IMG/VR virus record: IMGVR_UViG_3300044294_000109
Coordinates: 1 to 42,391 of that record
Source: a virus
DNA length: 42,391 bases
Strand: one strand, 5' to 3'
Below are positions 9,901-16,740 of the stretch, piece after piece. Positions within the stretch are counted from its first letter, which is position 1. The number at the start of each line of letters is the position of its first letter. The notes under the pieces were generated by a model. It was not told the origin of the DNA, ran no database searches, and worked only from the letters and a program-made list of their open reading frames with translations. Both the position numbers and the translations under genes were made by a program.

Positions 9901-10129
9901 CACCTAAGAAATTTTCTATAAAATTCTTAAAAGCAACTTTATCTCGACTTGCTTTAAAGGCTTTCTTTCTCTCTTCGGGTGTTAATTGCTCACCAGCAAT
10001 AGTTCCCTCAGTAGCAATTTCTTTACGAAGTCTTTCAAAATTTTCAGCACCAAAAAACTCTTTGGGATCAACTGCACCGCCCCTAACGGTAACTTTTCTT
10101 TTTGGTGGACGACCCCTAAAACTTGCCAT
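6971..10129 (-). CDS. Tape-measure-like tail protein (1052 aa)
   Basis: Directly follows the gp26/gp51-type chaperone pair, the usual place of the tape measure gene in tailed phages. Order: Gly/Pro-rich head; charged helical segment (about 145-215); KPFSNILDGILNYLTALFLG and further hydrophobic helices (about 220-325); then Gly-rich linkers. Two motifs of the type PGE-x-V/I-(N/P)-x-x-x-V-x-x-L/G (RPGEVVINKETVDALG near residue 415 and QPGEYILPVDTVTRLGGPN near 945) are common in tape measure proteins. A module of 146 aa (666-811) is shared with the 1294-aa neighbour, followed by two 52-aa tandem repeats (823-926). The ATG overlaps the upstream stop as TAATG. The tape-measure call is inference from position and motifs; T4's gp29 is shorter (590 aa). 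Confidence 0.65.
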   Translation of the reverse strand: MASFRGRPPKRKVTVRGGAVDPKEFFGAENFERLRKEIATEGTIAGEQLTPEERKKAFKASRDKVAFKNFIENFLGVESGPKTQVGRGSGTDGTGTPPPGGPSIKMLPGTRVSPLALKPPTKEDPEVIKVNVKDVTLKRATGLLESDSLEKNVRAIRKTVDSIFNTLSDQNKFFGKQAELQRLGAENKKRSGKEEEVEKEKDNKIKKAFDKTVKPFSNILDGILNYLTALFLGRAFVKLMDWIGDPSNQGKIQSIGRFLKDWWPALLGAYLIFGNSFTRFAIGFIAKIGMWTARMAISVVPKLLTAMAKNPLLAGAALFSAGAVIPKLFPQTVDEQERKTDKAVAEKGTNKVRADLERKANNPNFYERLTGQDAEAKEQLYRMDTGQTKSYGFRKGGKVTTASGTDIRGAGVDTQLIAARPGEVVINKETVDALGSNFFLSLNKKYGGSNANKPKLAKNVQTASGGGLVLPAFANGGMIGEGNEVPAGGTYMGERGNKLKRMYDSISQQPSQFVSKNVQPGGNIHTVDEYRTQRYNAQRQRFANQRQGFAQGLANQGQNLIVQGQNYLKGDRLQKDVSKLMQSGTQFGAGLYDQALKVGNTALSIIQSANLPKKAAPGPIGRPQQTIERTMGKSGLTDKTKPLKMIEDAINRFSSIVDPKTGQVKMNWNQKDINKGAKEGGRPEQQGPAGDVPKGSVVQWLHGNPNRKGYDADHAGQINAHDHFSFNSRSAAVNAFKKLKSSGYDPNEFEGFGRVGGHSPTGGHYGPVGGEPTYSDPTDGTAFDIPWATYGSGPIGKGDYDLSYKAAKIVGASAQVKKMQGGGMVGPSWMPWNWGKVVEKHRSSKPTDYANQQGLGANWARRNAMLKELGYQGGGMVGPSWMPWNWGKVVEKHRSSKPTDYANQQGLGANLARRRAMMKELGYQGGGITENTGMSIPGATADRQAVLTQPGEYILPVDTVTRLGGPNAIDRLVASTDSNSTAAKLGTLSRSSMAVGQPVMSDDSIISTLPPIVQSMGGGPGGGGAGFATKVPSVSVSSNSSRRNAKTMYGLV
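7351..7662 (-). repeat. Two tandem 156-bp (52-aa) repeats
   Basis: Copies at 7351-7506 and 7507-7662 differ at only a few bases. Each encodes a unit starting QGGGMVGPSWMPWNWG and ending near MKELGY. The Trp-rich start and basic helix look like a small folded or surface-binding element rather than plain linker. The period is a multiple of three, so the frame is kept. Confidence 0.9.
7695..8134 (-). repeat. 440-bp module, copy 2 (partner at 3279-3718)
   Basis: Second copy of the module shared with the 1294-aa protein. Same length, no indels. In this gene it is not bracketed by the 51-bp direct repeats and is followed by the tandem 52-aa units, so this copy may be the donor (inference). Confidence 0.85.
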
Positions 10130-10314
10130 TAGAATGTTGAATGCTTCGCGTGTTCCTGCTTCATTTTCTCTTCTTCAATATGATTTTTAAGGAAAGTGAC
10201 GTAAATATCCCGTTCCCAGGGAATCATATTTTCAATTTCAGTCAAAGAATATTTATGGAACTGCATTAAGGAAAAATTCAACTCATAGTAGTTCATCAGA
10301 TCCATGTGGATCAT
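10129..10314 (-). CDS. gp51-like small ORF, probable frameshift extension of gp26
   Basis: 61 aa, acidic-to-basic helical, with the patch SLTEIENMIPWERDIYVTFL followed by EEEKMKQEH. This pattern resembles C-terminal extensions of tail assembly chaperones. It begins 2 nt after the gp26 stop in the -1 frame relative to gp26, and the frame is open back to the slippery site at 10323-10329. It may be made alone: the ATG at 10305 (Met4) has TAGGA about nine bases upstream, whereas the ATG at 10314 has the AGGA too close. In T4, gene 51 follows gene 26, so gp51 is the positional equivalent although T4 gp51 is about 250 aa. The stop overlaps the next gene's ATG. Confidence 0.7.
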   Translation of the reverse strand: MIHMDLMNYYELNFSLMQFHKYSLTEIENMIPWERDIYVTFLKNHIEEEKMKQEHAKHSTF

Positions 10315-10316
10315 TC

Positions 10317-11036
10317 CTAACCGAAAAAACTGGCAAGACCCTCCAATACGACAACACTACTTTTTCCCGTGTTTGGATTTTTTACTTTCACATCATGACT
10401 GAGTTTTGGCATTGTTTCAAAGAATGATTCAATACCTTTAAACTGAGTAGAATTCATTGATTCAAGGAAATCAACAATTTCTTGTTTTGTACAATCAGCA
10501 GCCGCCCATGCCTCCTCCTCGGTATAGATTTTATCTACACATGAAGCAATTAGTTCAAAGGATTGATCCATTTGATTTCCTTCTTTGAAATCAAAGTTTG
10601 CTTTTATAAATTGATCAAGAGATGGATACTTCATTTCCACCATGATTGAATCATCAACCTTAAACTTGGTTGTATGTTTTGGATCTTTTTTAACCTTAAT
10701 ATCTTCCAGATTAATCTTTATTGGAACCTGAGTCTCTTCATCATCGGGACAAATAATATTAACTTCAACTTCTTCTCCAACAGATTTTCCACGAATATTA
10801 AGGAAGAGATATTCAATATCAAAAGTTGGCAGATCTTCTACCTTAATTCCTTTTGTTTGAATACAATTTTCGATAACAGTTTTTACTGCTCTTGTAATTT
10901 CCTTTGTGTCTTCTGTTTCCATTGCCAGAACAAGAAGTTTCTCCTCTTTAACAAGAAAAGGTCTGAATTCGATCTTTTGTTCTGTGGATGGCAAAGTCAA
11001 CTCGTATGATGGTGTTGCAATTTGTGGTAAAGGCAT
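10317..11036 (-). CDS. gp26: gp26-like baseplate/tail assembly chaperone
   Basis: 239 aa. Features of the T4 gp26 family: N-terminal strand-rich start (LTLPSTEQKIEFRPFLVKEE then KLLVLAMETEDTKEI), a central IPxFDIEYLFLNIRGKSVGE-like segment and an alpha-helical C-terminal half ending GLASFFG. Homologues are annotated as baseplate hub assembly proteins, and the family is thought to be the T4 counterpart of lambda gpG-type chaperones. It is the first gene after a T4-type late promoter (11064-11071). The last codons contain a slippery heptamer, so part of the product is probably extended by the following ORF. Confidence 0.85.
   Translation of the reverse strand: MPLPQIATPSYELTLPSTEQKIEFRPFLVKEEKLLVLAMETEDTKEITRAVKTVIENCIQTKGIKVEDLPTFDIEYLFLNIRGKSVGEEVEVNIICPDDEETQVPIKINLEDIKVKKDPKHTTKFKVDDSIMVEMKYPSLDQFIKANFDFKEGNQMDQSFELIASCVDKIYTEEEAWAAADCTKQEIVDFLESMNSTQFKGIESFFETMPKLSHDVKVKNPNTGKSSVVVLEGLASFFG
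10323..10329 (-). promoter_or_regulatory. Slippery heptamer T-TTT-TTC for -1 frameshifting
   Basis: In the gp26 frame the last codons are AGT TTT TTC GGT TAG. The heptamer T TTT TTC fits X-XXY-YYZ exactly in phase. A -1 slip continues CGG TTA GGA ATG straight into the 61-aa ORF, giving a fusion of about 300 aa. The arrangement matches the conserved G/GT frameshift of tail assembly genes in other tailed phages. I did not fold the downstream RNA. Confidence 0.7.
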
Positions 11037-11063
11037 GATGTCTTATAGAATGTTCGGTGTGAT

Positions 11064-11071
11064 TATTTATA
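11064..11071 (-). promoter_or_regulatory. T4-type late promoter TATAAATA for gp26 operon
   Basis: A perfect TATAAATA on the minus strand, 28 bp from the gp26 ATG, in the only non-coding gap of this block. It would drive gp26 through gp5. Confidence 0.75.
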
Positions 11072-11137
11072 GAGGTTGTGCCAGAAGGTCAAGTGTCCAC
11101 TTTACTTTCCATTAGGACAATTGATGCAGTATAATAT

Positions 11138-11398
11138 ATGAGTAAACAAACAACTCTTATGCGTCAAATCTTTTTCGGTCTTGTTTTTCTTTATGGAGTC
11201 GGTTTGTCTTCTTACTTTGGATCTTGGGGAATCCGTGATATGGTTGCCCTAGAAAAAGCCGTCTCTGTTGGTGCTCAGCATGAAGAAATGCGTCATCGAA
11301 TGAATGTTGCTGCTGAGGGTAACTGGTTCTTGTTGGCAAACTTAATTGCTGTTACTGGTGCTCTTGGAATGATTGGTTCGGTAAAAAAAGATGATTAA
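11138..11398 (+). CDS. Small two-helix membrane protein
   Basis: 86 aa with two hydrophobic segments: about residues 10-30 (IFFGLVFLYGVGLSSYFG) and 62-80 (WFLLANLIAVTGALGMIGSV), separated by a charged loop of about 30 residues. Both ends are short and polar, so it should be an inner or thylakoid membrane hairpin. I do not recognise a family. It lies on the strand opposite to the tail genes, and its stop overlaps the next small gene by 8 nt, so the two form a unit. The sequence TATAAT sits only 3 bp before the ATG, too close for a normal leader; if it is the -10 box, translation would begin at Met8 (11159). Confidence 0.7.
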   Translation: MSKQTTLMRQIFFGLVFLYGVGLSSYFGSWGIRDMVALEKAVSVGAQHEEMRHRMNVAAEGNWFLLANLIAVTGALGMIGSVKKDD

Positions 11399-11528
11399 AA
11401 TCTTAAAATATGCTGCCATCTCTTACGCTTTATTACTTGCGATAGTTTATCTAATTGCAATGATTATTCCAACACCATCAGCTGATATTCGTGAAGGATT
11501 TGCCCCAGAATTTTCATCAAAACAGTGA
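11391..11528 (+). CDS. 45-aa membrane-anchored or secreted peptide
   Basis: Starts MIKILKYAAISYALLLAIVY: two lysines followed by about 20 hydrophobic residues, then a polar tail (PTPSADIREGFAPEFSSKQ) with no cysteine. This is a signal-anchor or signal peptide layout with a short exposed tail. The ATG lies inside the end of the preceding gene and the stop is the first base-pairs of the terminator hairpin. No family recognised. Confidence 0.6.
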   Translation: MIKILKYAAISYALLLAIVYLIAMIIPTPSADIREGFAPEFSSKQ

Positions 11529-11552
11529 GGGTTATCAAGACCCTCTTTTTTT
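11527..11552 (+). terminator. Rho-independent terminator of the plus-strand cassette
   Basis: GAGGGT and ACCCTC form a 6-bp stem around a 7-nt loop, followed by seven T. The hairpin begins within the stop region of the 45-aa ORF and the T-run overlaps the stop codon of the convergent minus-strand gene. It works only for plus-strand transcription. Confidence 0.85.
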
Positions 11553-12384
11553 ATGCAAAATCGGAAAGAGTAAAGTTCGTTGCATCCTGTGGTTTTTGTC
11601 CAGGTCCTTGCTTAAATTGAATGTTTCCACTACCGTCAACAGACCTTATAATACCATTATTATAATATTCATTTGTGACCACAATAGACGTTTTAGAAGT
11701 ATCAGATGGTTGTGGTGGAGTTGGTGTCGGTGCTGTCGGTGTCGGTGCTGTCGGTGTTGGTTCTGTTGGACGAGGAGCGTTAACTGGATTAAGAAGATAA
11801 CGAGTAAAGTTAAAGTTTATTGTACATTTTAAAAGTTGTGATGAATCATAACTCAGAGACATTGAATTAATTGAAGCAGGATATGCATCTAAGAATTTAT
11901 ATCTTGTATAAACAGATCCATAATCTTTTTCAAATTTATTGATGTAAATTGTTGAAGCATATTGAGATCTAAATCTAAATCTATGATTGTATGTGGACAA
12001 TTCAACAGTACTAGAAGTGGATTCACCAACCATTGGTTCACCAGCAATATAACGAATCCATCCTTCAAAAAATTTTATTTGAGCATGATCATGATTTACA
12101 TAAAACGTGAGACTTAAACTGTCGTCATATGACTTTCTATATGCAATTTTTTCAGTGACTCCAATATAATCATCTGTTAACTCATGAGTCATTAAAGCAG
12201 AACCAGGCAAAGAAGCTTCTGAGCAGGATAAATTTATGATATCTTGAAGATATGCATTCGAGTAAAACTTTTGTGGTGCTTTCCAAGAAGGAGGTTGTAT
12301 TTCAACCGCATAATGTGAAGTGAGTGAGGGATTAAGCAGTTTTGTTTTAATCTCACTCATGAGTTTAGCGACTGGTGCTGCCAT
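11551..12384 (-). CDS. Baseplate tail-tube initiator, gp54-like
   Basis: 277 aa. The N-terminal 200 residues have a tail-tube-like pattern: SHYAVEIQPPSW near 23, a loop with EASLPGSAL near 57, paired strands with DSLSLTFYVNHDHAQIKFFE near 90-105, and a closing strand CTINFNFTRYLL near 190. Such an order is typical of gp19/gp54 family tube proteins. The C-terminus carries a Pro-Thr repeat (TPTAP units at about 210-225) and a short domain. It faces gp4/gp48/gp53 across a 36-bp divergent gap. T4 gp54 is 320 aa and is located near gp48. Alternative: another tube or neck protein. Confidence 0.6.
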   Translation of the reverse strand: MAAPVAKLMSEIKTKLLNPSLTSHYAVEIQPPSWKAPQKFYSNAYLQDIINLSCSEASLPGSALMTHELTDDYIGVTEKIAYRKSYDDSLSLTFYVNHDHAQIKFFEGWIRYIAGEPMVGESTSSTVELSTYNHRFRFRSQYASTIYINKFEKDYGSVYTRYKFLDAYPASINSMSLSYDSSQLLKCTINFNFTRYLLNPVNAPRPTEPTPTAPTPTAPTPTPPQPSDTSKTSIVVTNEYYNNGIIRSVDGSGNIQFKQGPGQKPQDATNFTLSDFA

Positions 12385-12420
12385 CTAAATACTACTGTTC
12401 CCTTTATATTATATGTAGGC

Positions 12421-12873
12421 ATGAGAGAGGAAGGTAAATTCAGGCAAGGACGATTTCATTTACAAAACCCTGAAAAGTACCTTGGAAATGTTAATAATAT
12501 CATTTATAGAAGTTCATGGGAGTTGAAATTTTTGAGATGGTGCGATCAGAACATCAACATCTTAGAATATGGATCGGAAGAATTCTTCATACCTTACATA
12601 TCTCCAATTGATAATCGGATTCATCGTTATTATCCAGATTTCATCATTAAAGTTAGACATAAAGATGGATCTATAAAAAGATATGTGATTGAAGTAAAGC
12701 CAGATAAACAAACTCGACCACCAAAACAAGGAAAAAGAGTCACCAAGTCGTTCATATATGAAACAAAAACATACGCCATCAATCAAGCAAAGTGGACTGC
12801 TGCACAAGAATGGTGTAAAGATAGATTATTAGAATTTAAAGTAATCACAGAAAAAGAATTAGGTATCAAATAA
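12421..12873 (+). CDS. gp4: gp4-like head completion protein
   Basis: 150 aa, the same length as T4 gp4. It carries a TnsA/PD-(D/E)XK-like core: SSWELKFLRWCD (Glu), YPDFIIK (Asp) and YVIEVKPDK (E-x-K), with the surrounding basic residues of a DNA-binding nuclease fold. In T4, gp4 (with gp2/gp50) completes filled heads before tail joining. It starts a plus-strand run and the next gene begins 1 nt after the stop. Confidence 0.85.
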   Translation: MREEGKFRQGRFHLQNPEKYLGNVNNIIYRSSWELKFLRWCDQNINILEYGSEEFFIPYISPIDNRIHRYYPDFIIKVRHKDGSIKRYVIEVKPDKQTRPPKQGKRVTKSFIYETKTYAINQAKWTAAQEWCKDRLLEFKVITEKELGIK

Positions 12874-12874
12874 A

Positions 12875-13225
12875 ATGTCAGCAAGATTTGATCTACTATC
12901 TAAAAAAATTGATAGAAAATTAGATCCAGACGATATCATGCTTGATATTATGGAAATTTACAATGAGACTGAACTGATACCAGAAGTTGGAAAACATTAT
13001 ACTTTTGTTTACTCTCCAAAAACATCAGACATCATATATGATGAATATCCGTTAGTTGCTGTTTTCTCTGTTGAGAAATGGGGATTCAAAGCTCTCAATT
13101 ATCATTGGGGTGCAATGAGAAACTATACATGGGTGGAAGTTGCTGGATATTTACACATCATTCCAAGCGAAGATGTTGGAAAACTTCGAGCAGTTCCATA
13201 TCGTAATTTCAAAACATCACTATAA
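12875..13225 (+). CDS. Conserved protein of unknown function between gp4 and gp48
   Basis: 116 aa, soluble, beta-rich after residue 40 (KHYTFVYSPKT, PLVAVFSVEKWGF, YTWVEVAGYLHIIP). No motif I recognise. Its place between head completion and baseplate genes suggests a virion or assembly role. A late promoter overlaps its last codon. Confidence 0.7.
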   Translation: MSARFDLLSKKIDRKLDPDDIMLDIMEIYNETELIPEVGKHYTFVYSPKTSDIIYDEYPLVAVFSVEKWGFKALNYHWGAMRNYTWVEVAGYLHIIPSEDVGKLRAVPYRNFKTSL

Positions 13226-13228
13226 ATA
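13221..13228 (+). promoter_or_regulatory. T4-type late promoter TATAAATA for gp48-gp53
   Basis: Perfect TATAAATA overlapping the last codons of the preceding gene, 18 bp before the gp48 ATG. Confidence 0.7.
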
Positions 13229-13246
13229 AAACAAAAACCTCATAAA

Positions 13247-14086
13247 ATGGCAGAGAATTTACGATACCCAAAGAGACAACTCAATTCGGGTAATTTTCAG
13301 AGTGATTATATACGATTTTCAATCTTCGAATACAAGGGCAGTGCGGTCACTATCGCTGATACCTTCGCAACTGTAACTGCAAGAAAAGGAGCACCAAAAG
13401 GAACAATCGCTTTACCAATCCAATCAACAATTTCGGATCAAAACCTTGTAGATTGGCAAGACGATAGATTAGATTTTATTAAAGTAGCAGCAGCTGATGC
13501 CGGTTTAGAGTTCATGACAACTGGCGGAGTAAGAAAAAGTGCATCTTATATTTCAGCTGCAATAAAAAAAGCAACTGGTCAGACCAAAGACGGACAAACT
13601 CCTGCTGGTAGGTTAGTATCAACAGCACTATTAGAGAATGCTCTTGGTGCAAATTTACGTTCAAGATTTTCAGGAGAAGTTATGAATCCTAACTTAGAAC
13701 TCCTGTTTACTGGACCAACATTGAGAACTTTTAATTTTAGTTTTTTTATGTCAGCAAGAAGTCCAGAGGAAGCAACTGAAATTAAAAAAATTATAAACGC
13801 TTTTAAGAAAAATATGGCACCAAAAACAACTGAGTCTCTTTTCTTAAAATCTCCAAATATTTTTGAAATAAAGTATATGAATGGAGAAGGGAAAGTCCAC
13901 AAATCTTTAAATCAAATAAAAATTTGTGCGCTTCAAAATTGCAGTGTTAATTATACCCCAGCAGGAACTTACAGTACGTTTGGAGACACTGATAACACAA
14001 TGACTGCTTATAGTATGATTCTACAATTTGTAGAACTTGATCCTATCTACGATAAGGATTATGATACTCATCCAATAGGTTACTAA
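13247..14086 (+). CDS. gp48: gp48-like baseplate tail-tube cap
   Basis: 279 aa. The N-terminus (LRYP then SDYIRFSIFEY) and the central NLELLFTGPTLRTFNFSFFM followed by SPEEATEIKKIINAFKKNMAP are characteristic of T4 gp48, the protein that caps the baseplate and starts the tail tube. The middle third has an Ala/Gly-rich helical insert. Length is shorter than T4 gp48 (364 aa). The stop is 1 nt from the gp53 ATG. Confidence 0.85.
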   Translation: MAENLRYPKRQLNSGNFQSDYIRFSIFEYKGSAVTIADTFATVTARKGAPKGTIALPIQSTISDQNLVDWQDDRLDFIKVAAADAGLEFMTTGGVRKSASYISAAIKKATGQTKDGQTPAGRLVSTALLENALGANLRSRFSGEVMNPNLELLFTGPTLRTFNFSFFMSARSPEEATEIKKIINAFKKNMAPKTTESLFLKSPNIFEIKYMNGEGKVHKSLNQIKICALQNCSVNYTPAGTYSTFGDTDNTMTAYSMILQFVELDPIYDKDYDTHPIGY

Positions 14087-14087
14087 G

Positions 14088-14753
14088 ATGGCATACTACT
14101 TTCGATCAATTCCAGATATTGAGTATGTCAATCGTTTTCCGAATGCAAAACTATCGGAATATATTCGTTCAAAAAATATTTTTACAAGAGTCAAAATAAG
14201 AGATGAAATCTTTCAAAATATGATGTACTTTACTAAGTACAGTATTATTGGTGACGAAAGACCAGATAATGTTGCATACAAATATTATAATGATCCTACT
14301 TTTGATTGGATGGTTCTTTTATCCAATAATATCACTAACGTTTATAATGAATGGCCTTTAACTCAACAAGCGTTTGATACATTTCTTCTTGAAAAATATG
14401 GAACATATGATAAGATGAACGAAGTTCATCATTATGAGACGGAAGAAGTTTTAAATTCGATCGGGTTAAGAATCTTAGAAAAAGGACTTAGAGTCCCATC
14501 AAATTATTCAGTATCATTTTTTGATTCTGGTCTTGGCACTGAGGTTATAAAAACTGGAATTACAAATCCAGTGACTAATCTGGACTATGAAATCAAAAAA
14601 GAAGAAACAAAAAGAAATATCTATTTGATTCGAGACACCTATGTAAGTATGATCGTTGATGATCTTGTAAATGCTCTTGAATACAAAGAAGGTTCCACCC
14701 AATTTGTGAGTGAAACCTTAAAGAGAGTCGATAATATCAGACTATTTCAGTAA
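14088..14753 (+). CDS. gp53: gp53-like baseplate wedge protein
   Basis: 221 aa. The signature of gp53 is present: a mixed start, then DERPDNVAYKYYNDPTFDWM and VLLSNNITNVYNEWPL, which in T4 gp53 carries the LysM-like wedge domain. T4 gp53 is 196 aa. Its last base is adjacent to the last base of the convergent gp32 gene. Confidence 0.85.
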   Translation: MAYYFRSIPDIEYVNRFPNAKLSEYIRSKNIFTRVKIRDEIFQNMMYFTKYSIIGDERPDNVAYKYYNDPTFDWMVLLSNNITNVYNEWPLTQQAFDTFLLEKYGTYDKMNEVHHYETEEVLNSIGLRILEKGLRVPSNYSVSFFDSGLGTEVIKTGITNPVTNLDYEIKKEETKRNIYLIRDTYVSMIVDDLVNALEYKEGSTQFVSETLKRVDNIRLFQ

Positions 14754-15692
14754 TTAACTGTCTGCCAGTTTTTGGAAATAGGAAAGAGTATCGTCGTCAT
14801 CTTCTTCAACCGCAGAACGAGACAGAGAACTTATTTTTTGACTCAGTTCTTCGGGAAGTTCAGATTCTTCGGAACGATTGAACTTAGGAGTGAAAGACCT
14901 TGCTTCAACTTCCTCTTCTTCAACGTCCTCATTGTAGGAACTTGAATTAGAACCCTTTTGACCAAGAACATCTTTCAGACGTGCTTCAAGTTGCTCATAC
15001 GTCTTGAATGAAGAAGGAGAAACAAACTCATCGAGTGAGTATTCTTTTTTCCAAAGTGCTTCCAGAGCATCATCATCATCCAGCAGCGGAGAAACACGAT
15101 CAAACTCAGACTTGTCGTAGTTCCAATAGCCGTCAACCTTTCGGATTTTCAGTTTAAAGTTAGCACCTTGCCAGAAATCAAAAGGATTGATAGGAGTTTC
15201 ATCTTCAAACTCAGGTTGCATCGATGCCATGATCTTATCAAAGATCTTCTTGCCGTATTTGAAGAGAAATACTTTACCCTCATTTGAAGGATTGGCATTA
15301 TCTTGCACAACATAGATGTTTGAATAGTAAGACAGTTTACGCTTCTGCTTACGCACAACTTCTTTGTTTGCTTCGCTTCCAGTATTCCAAAGTTCGCGGT
15401 TGTATTCACCCACAGGATCCTTCTGACCAATCGTGGTCAGAGAGTTCTCAATATACCAACCACCAGGACCTTGGAAAGCGTGAGAGTATACCTTTGCCCA
15501 AGGAAGATCTTCACCCTCAGGTGCAGGCAGGAAATGAATCACAGCATAACCATTACCAGTCTTATCCAGTTCTGGTTTCCAGAGACGCTCATCTGCACCA
15601 CTGGTAGTATTGCTCATCTTCTCTACTTCTTTGACCAGTTTCTGAGTCAGATTACCGAGAGAAGATTGTTTTTTAAGAGCAGCAAAAGACAT
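14754..15692 (-). CDS. gp32: gp32 single-stranded DNA-binding protein
   Basis: 312 aa from the ATG at 15692, chosen because GAGG lies about eight bases upstream and the promoter at 15739-15767 starts transcription after the longer in-frame ATG. The N-terminal basic helix (MSFAALKKQSSLGNLTQKLV) is the cooperativity arm; the core has YAVIHFLPAPEGEDLPW and SNIYVVQDNANPSNEGKVFL, typical of gp32. The zinc-binding Cys/His set of T4 gp32 is not visible. The C-terminal 60 residues are strongly acidic (EDVEEEEVEARS, EEDDDD), the interaction tail for replication proteins. Confidence 0.9.
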   Translation of the reverse strand: MSFAALKKQSSLGNLTQKLVKEVEKMSNTTSGADERLWKPELDKTGNGYAVIHFLPAPEGEDLPWAKVYSHAFQGPGGWYIENSLTTIGQKDPVGEYNRELWNTGSEANKEVVRKQKRKLSYYSNIYVVQDNANPSNEGKVFLFKYGKKIFDKIMASMQPEFEDETPINPFDFWQGANFKLKIRKVDGYWNYDKSEFDRVSPLLDDDDALEALWKKEYSLDEFVSPSSFKTYEQLEARLKDVLGQKGSNSSSYNEDVEEEEVEARSFTPKFNRSEESELPEELSQKISSLSRSAVEEDDDDTLSYFQKLADS

Positions 15693-15738
15693 TCGGATTA
15701 CCTCGTATTTGATGGATTTGGTTTTTGTGTACCCTGTT

Positions 15739-15767
15739 ACTATATCAGGAAACTTCGCCTTTGTCAA
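15739..15767 (-). promoter_or_regulatory. Sigma-70 promoter for gp32
   Basis: TTGACA (15762-15767), 17-bp spacer, TATAGT (15739-15744). It lies in the last codons of the upstream gene and would start RNA near 15732, giving gp32 its own transcript. Confidence 0.7.
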
Positions 15768-16086
15768 TCTGACCACGCATGACGCTGATCATTTTACTCA
15801 TGTTAGCAAAGATCACATTCATGTCAACATTTTCAGGAAGTCCCATCAAAATTGCGGATTCAATAATTTGTTTTTTCATGCGAATCGCTTCTGGATCATC
15901 AGAAAGGATTAAACGAGTATACATAATCCTTTGCTTTTCAAGAAGTTCTTCAAGCAAATTCACATGTTTAATTTTATCTTTCGTGGTCATACCAGGAAAC
16001 TTAAACACACTCTCATAAATTTCTTCTTGAAGTTCCGTAATTTTAGCAATTTCAGCGCGAATTACTGCTGAATCAAAAAAACTCAT
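15745..16086 (-). CDS. DUF1825-like small protein
   Basis: 113 aa, all-helical. The start MSFFDSAVIRAEIAKITELQ and the central EELLEKQRIMYTRLILSDDPEA resemble DUF1825, a family found in cyanobacteria and cyanophages whose function is unknown. It overlaps the gp59 stop by 4 nt (ATGA), so it is translated with the replication genes. Confidence 0.6.
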   Translation of the reverse strand: MSFFDSAVIRAEIAKITELQEEIYESVFKFPGMTTKDKIKHVNLLEELLEKQRIMYTRLILSDDPEAIRMKKQIIESAILMGLPENVDMNVIFANMSKMISVMRGQIDKGEVS

Positions 16087-16682
16087 TTTCCTCCTAGAAC
16101 AAATTCCTTTAAAATATGAGTATAACGTTGTATATCAATATTTAGAAAGGGTTTATACTTTTTTATTCGTCTTGATACTAAGTTCCAAACAGGATCATCA
16201 AGTCTTTTATCATAAACACTCGAAAAATCTAAAATACTATTTAAAATCATAAAAGTTTCAAGTGAAATATTTGATTGTAGATACTCTTTAAGAATCGGTG
16301 GATGTCTTCCTCTTTCAATAGCAAACATTTTATCAAAATTCTTAGAGTCAAAAATTGACTCCGATTCTTCCTTAAAAGTATATGCGAGAGATTGAACTCT
16401 CTTTCTCCAAGAAACATAATTAGTTTCTCCGTTCTTGATAATTTCACCTATCCACATTCTTTCGGGATCATCGCAAGAAACAAAATTGGCAACAAAAAAG
16501 TCTAAAATCTCTCGATCTGGTTTTTGTCTTGATAACTTTTCAAACCAATAGCGATCTCTCCTTTTATAAAAGGATTGAAGAGATGCTCGACTTTTTCCGC
16601 AATACTTATGATAGTCGTAATTATCTTTGCAGAAGTGTTGCTTCATGGAAAGATAAGTCTTATAGCAATCAAATGGAGACAT
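16083..16682 (-). CDS. gp59: gp59 helicase loader
   Basis: 199 aa (T4: 217). It shares the T4 gp59 pattern: a start with YKTYLSMKQHF, then KRRDRYWFEKLSRQ, a MWIGEI segment, LQSNISLETFMILNSILDF and DDPVWNLVSRRIKKYKPFLNID. gp59 loads the gp41 helicase onto gp32-coated forks, consistent with the nearby gp32 gene. A 58-bp non-coding gap separates it from gp33. Confidence 0.9.
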   Translation of the reverse strand: MSPFDCYKTYLSMKQHFCKDNYDYHKYCGKSRASLQSFYKRRDRYWFEKLSRQKPDREILDFFVANFVSCDDPERMWIGEIIKNGETNYVSWRKRVQSLAYTFKEESESIFDSKNFDKMFAIERGRHPPILKEYLQSNISLETFMILNSILDFSSVYDKRLDDPVWNLVSRRIKKYKPFLNIDIQRYTHILKEFVLGGK

Positions 16683-16740
16683 TATGAAAAAACTAATAGA
16701 GGCAAATTTTTTCTGGGAATTTTTTTCGACCTAAATGGAA

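Noticed and set aside
9633-10190. 185-aa plus-strand ORF over the start of the 1052-aa gene
   Set aside because: Antisense shadow; no ribosome site and no family features.
11130-11135. TATAAT just before the 86-aa plus-strand gene as its promoter
   Set aside because: Only 3 bp from the ATG, so RNA would start inside the gene; kept only as a note on a possible later start.
14744-14765. Near-palindrome at the gp53/gp32 junction as bidirectional terminator
   Set aside because: Only a 4-bp symmetric element with no T-tract; the convergent genes simply abut.
15693-15776. Longer gp32 start at 15776
   Set aside because: The gp32 promoter lies inside that extension and the typical gp32 N-terminus begins at 15692 with a good ribosome site.
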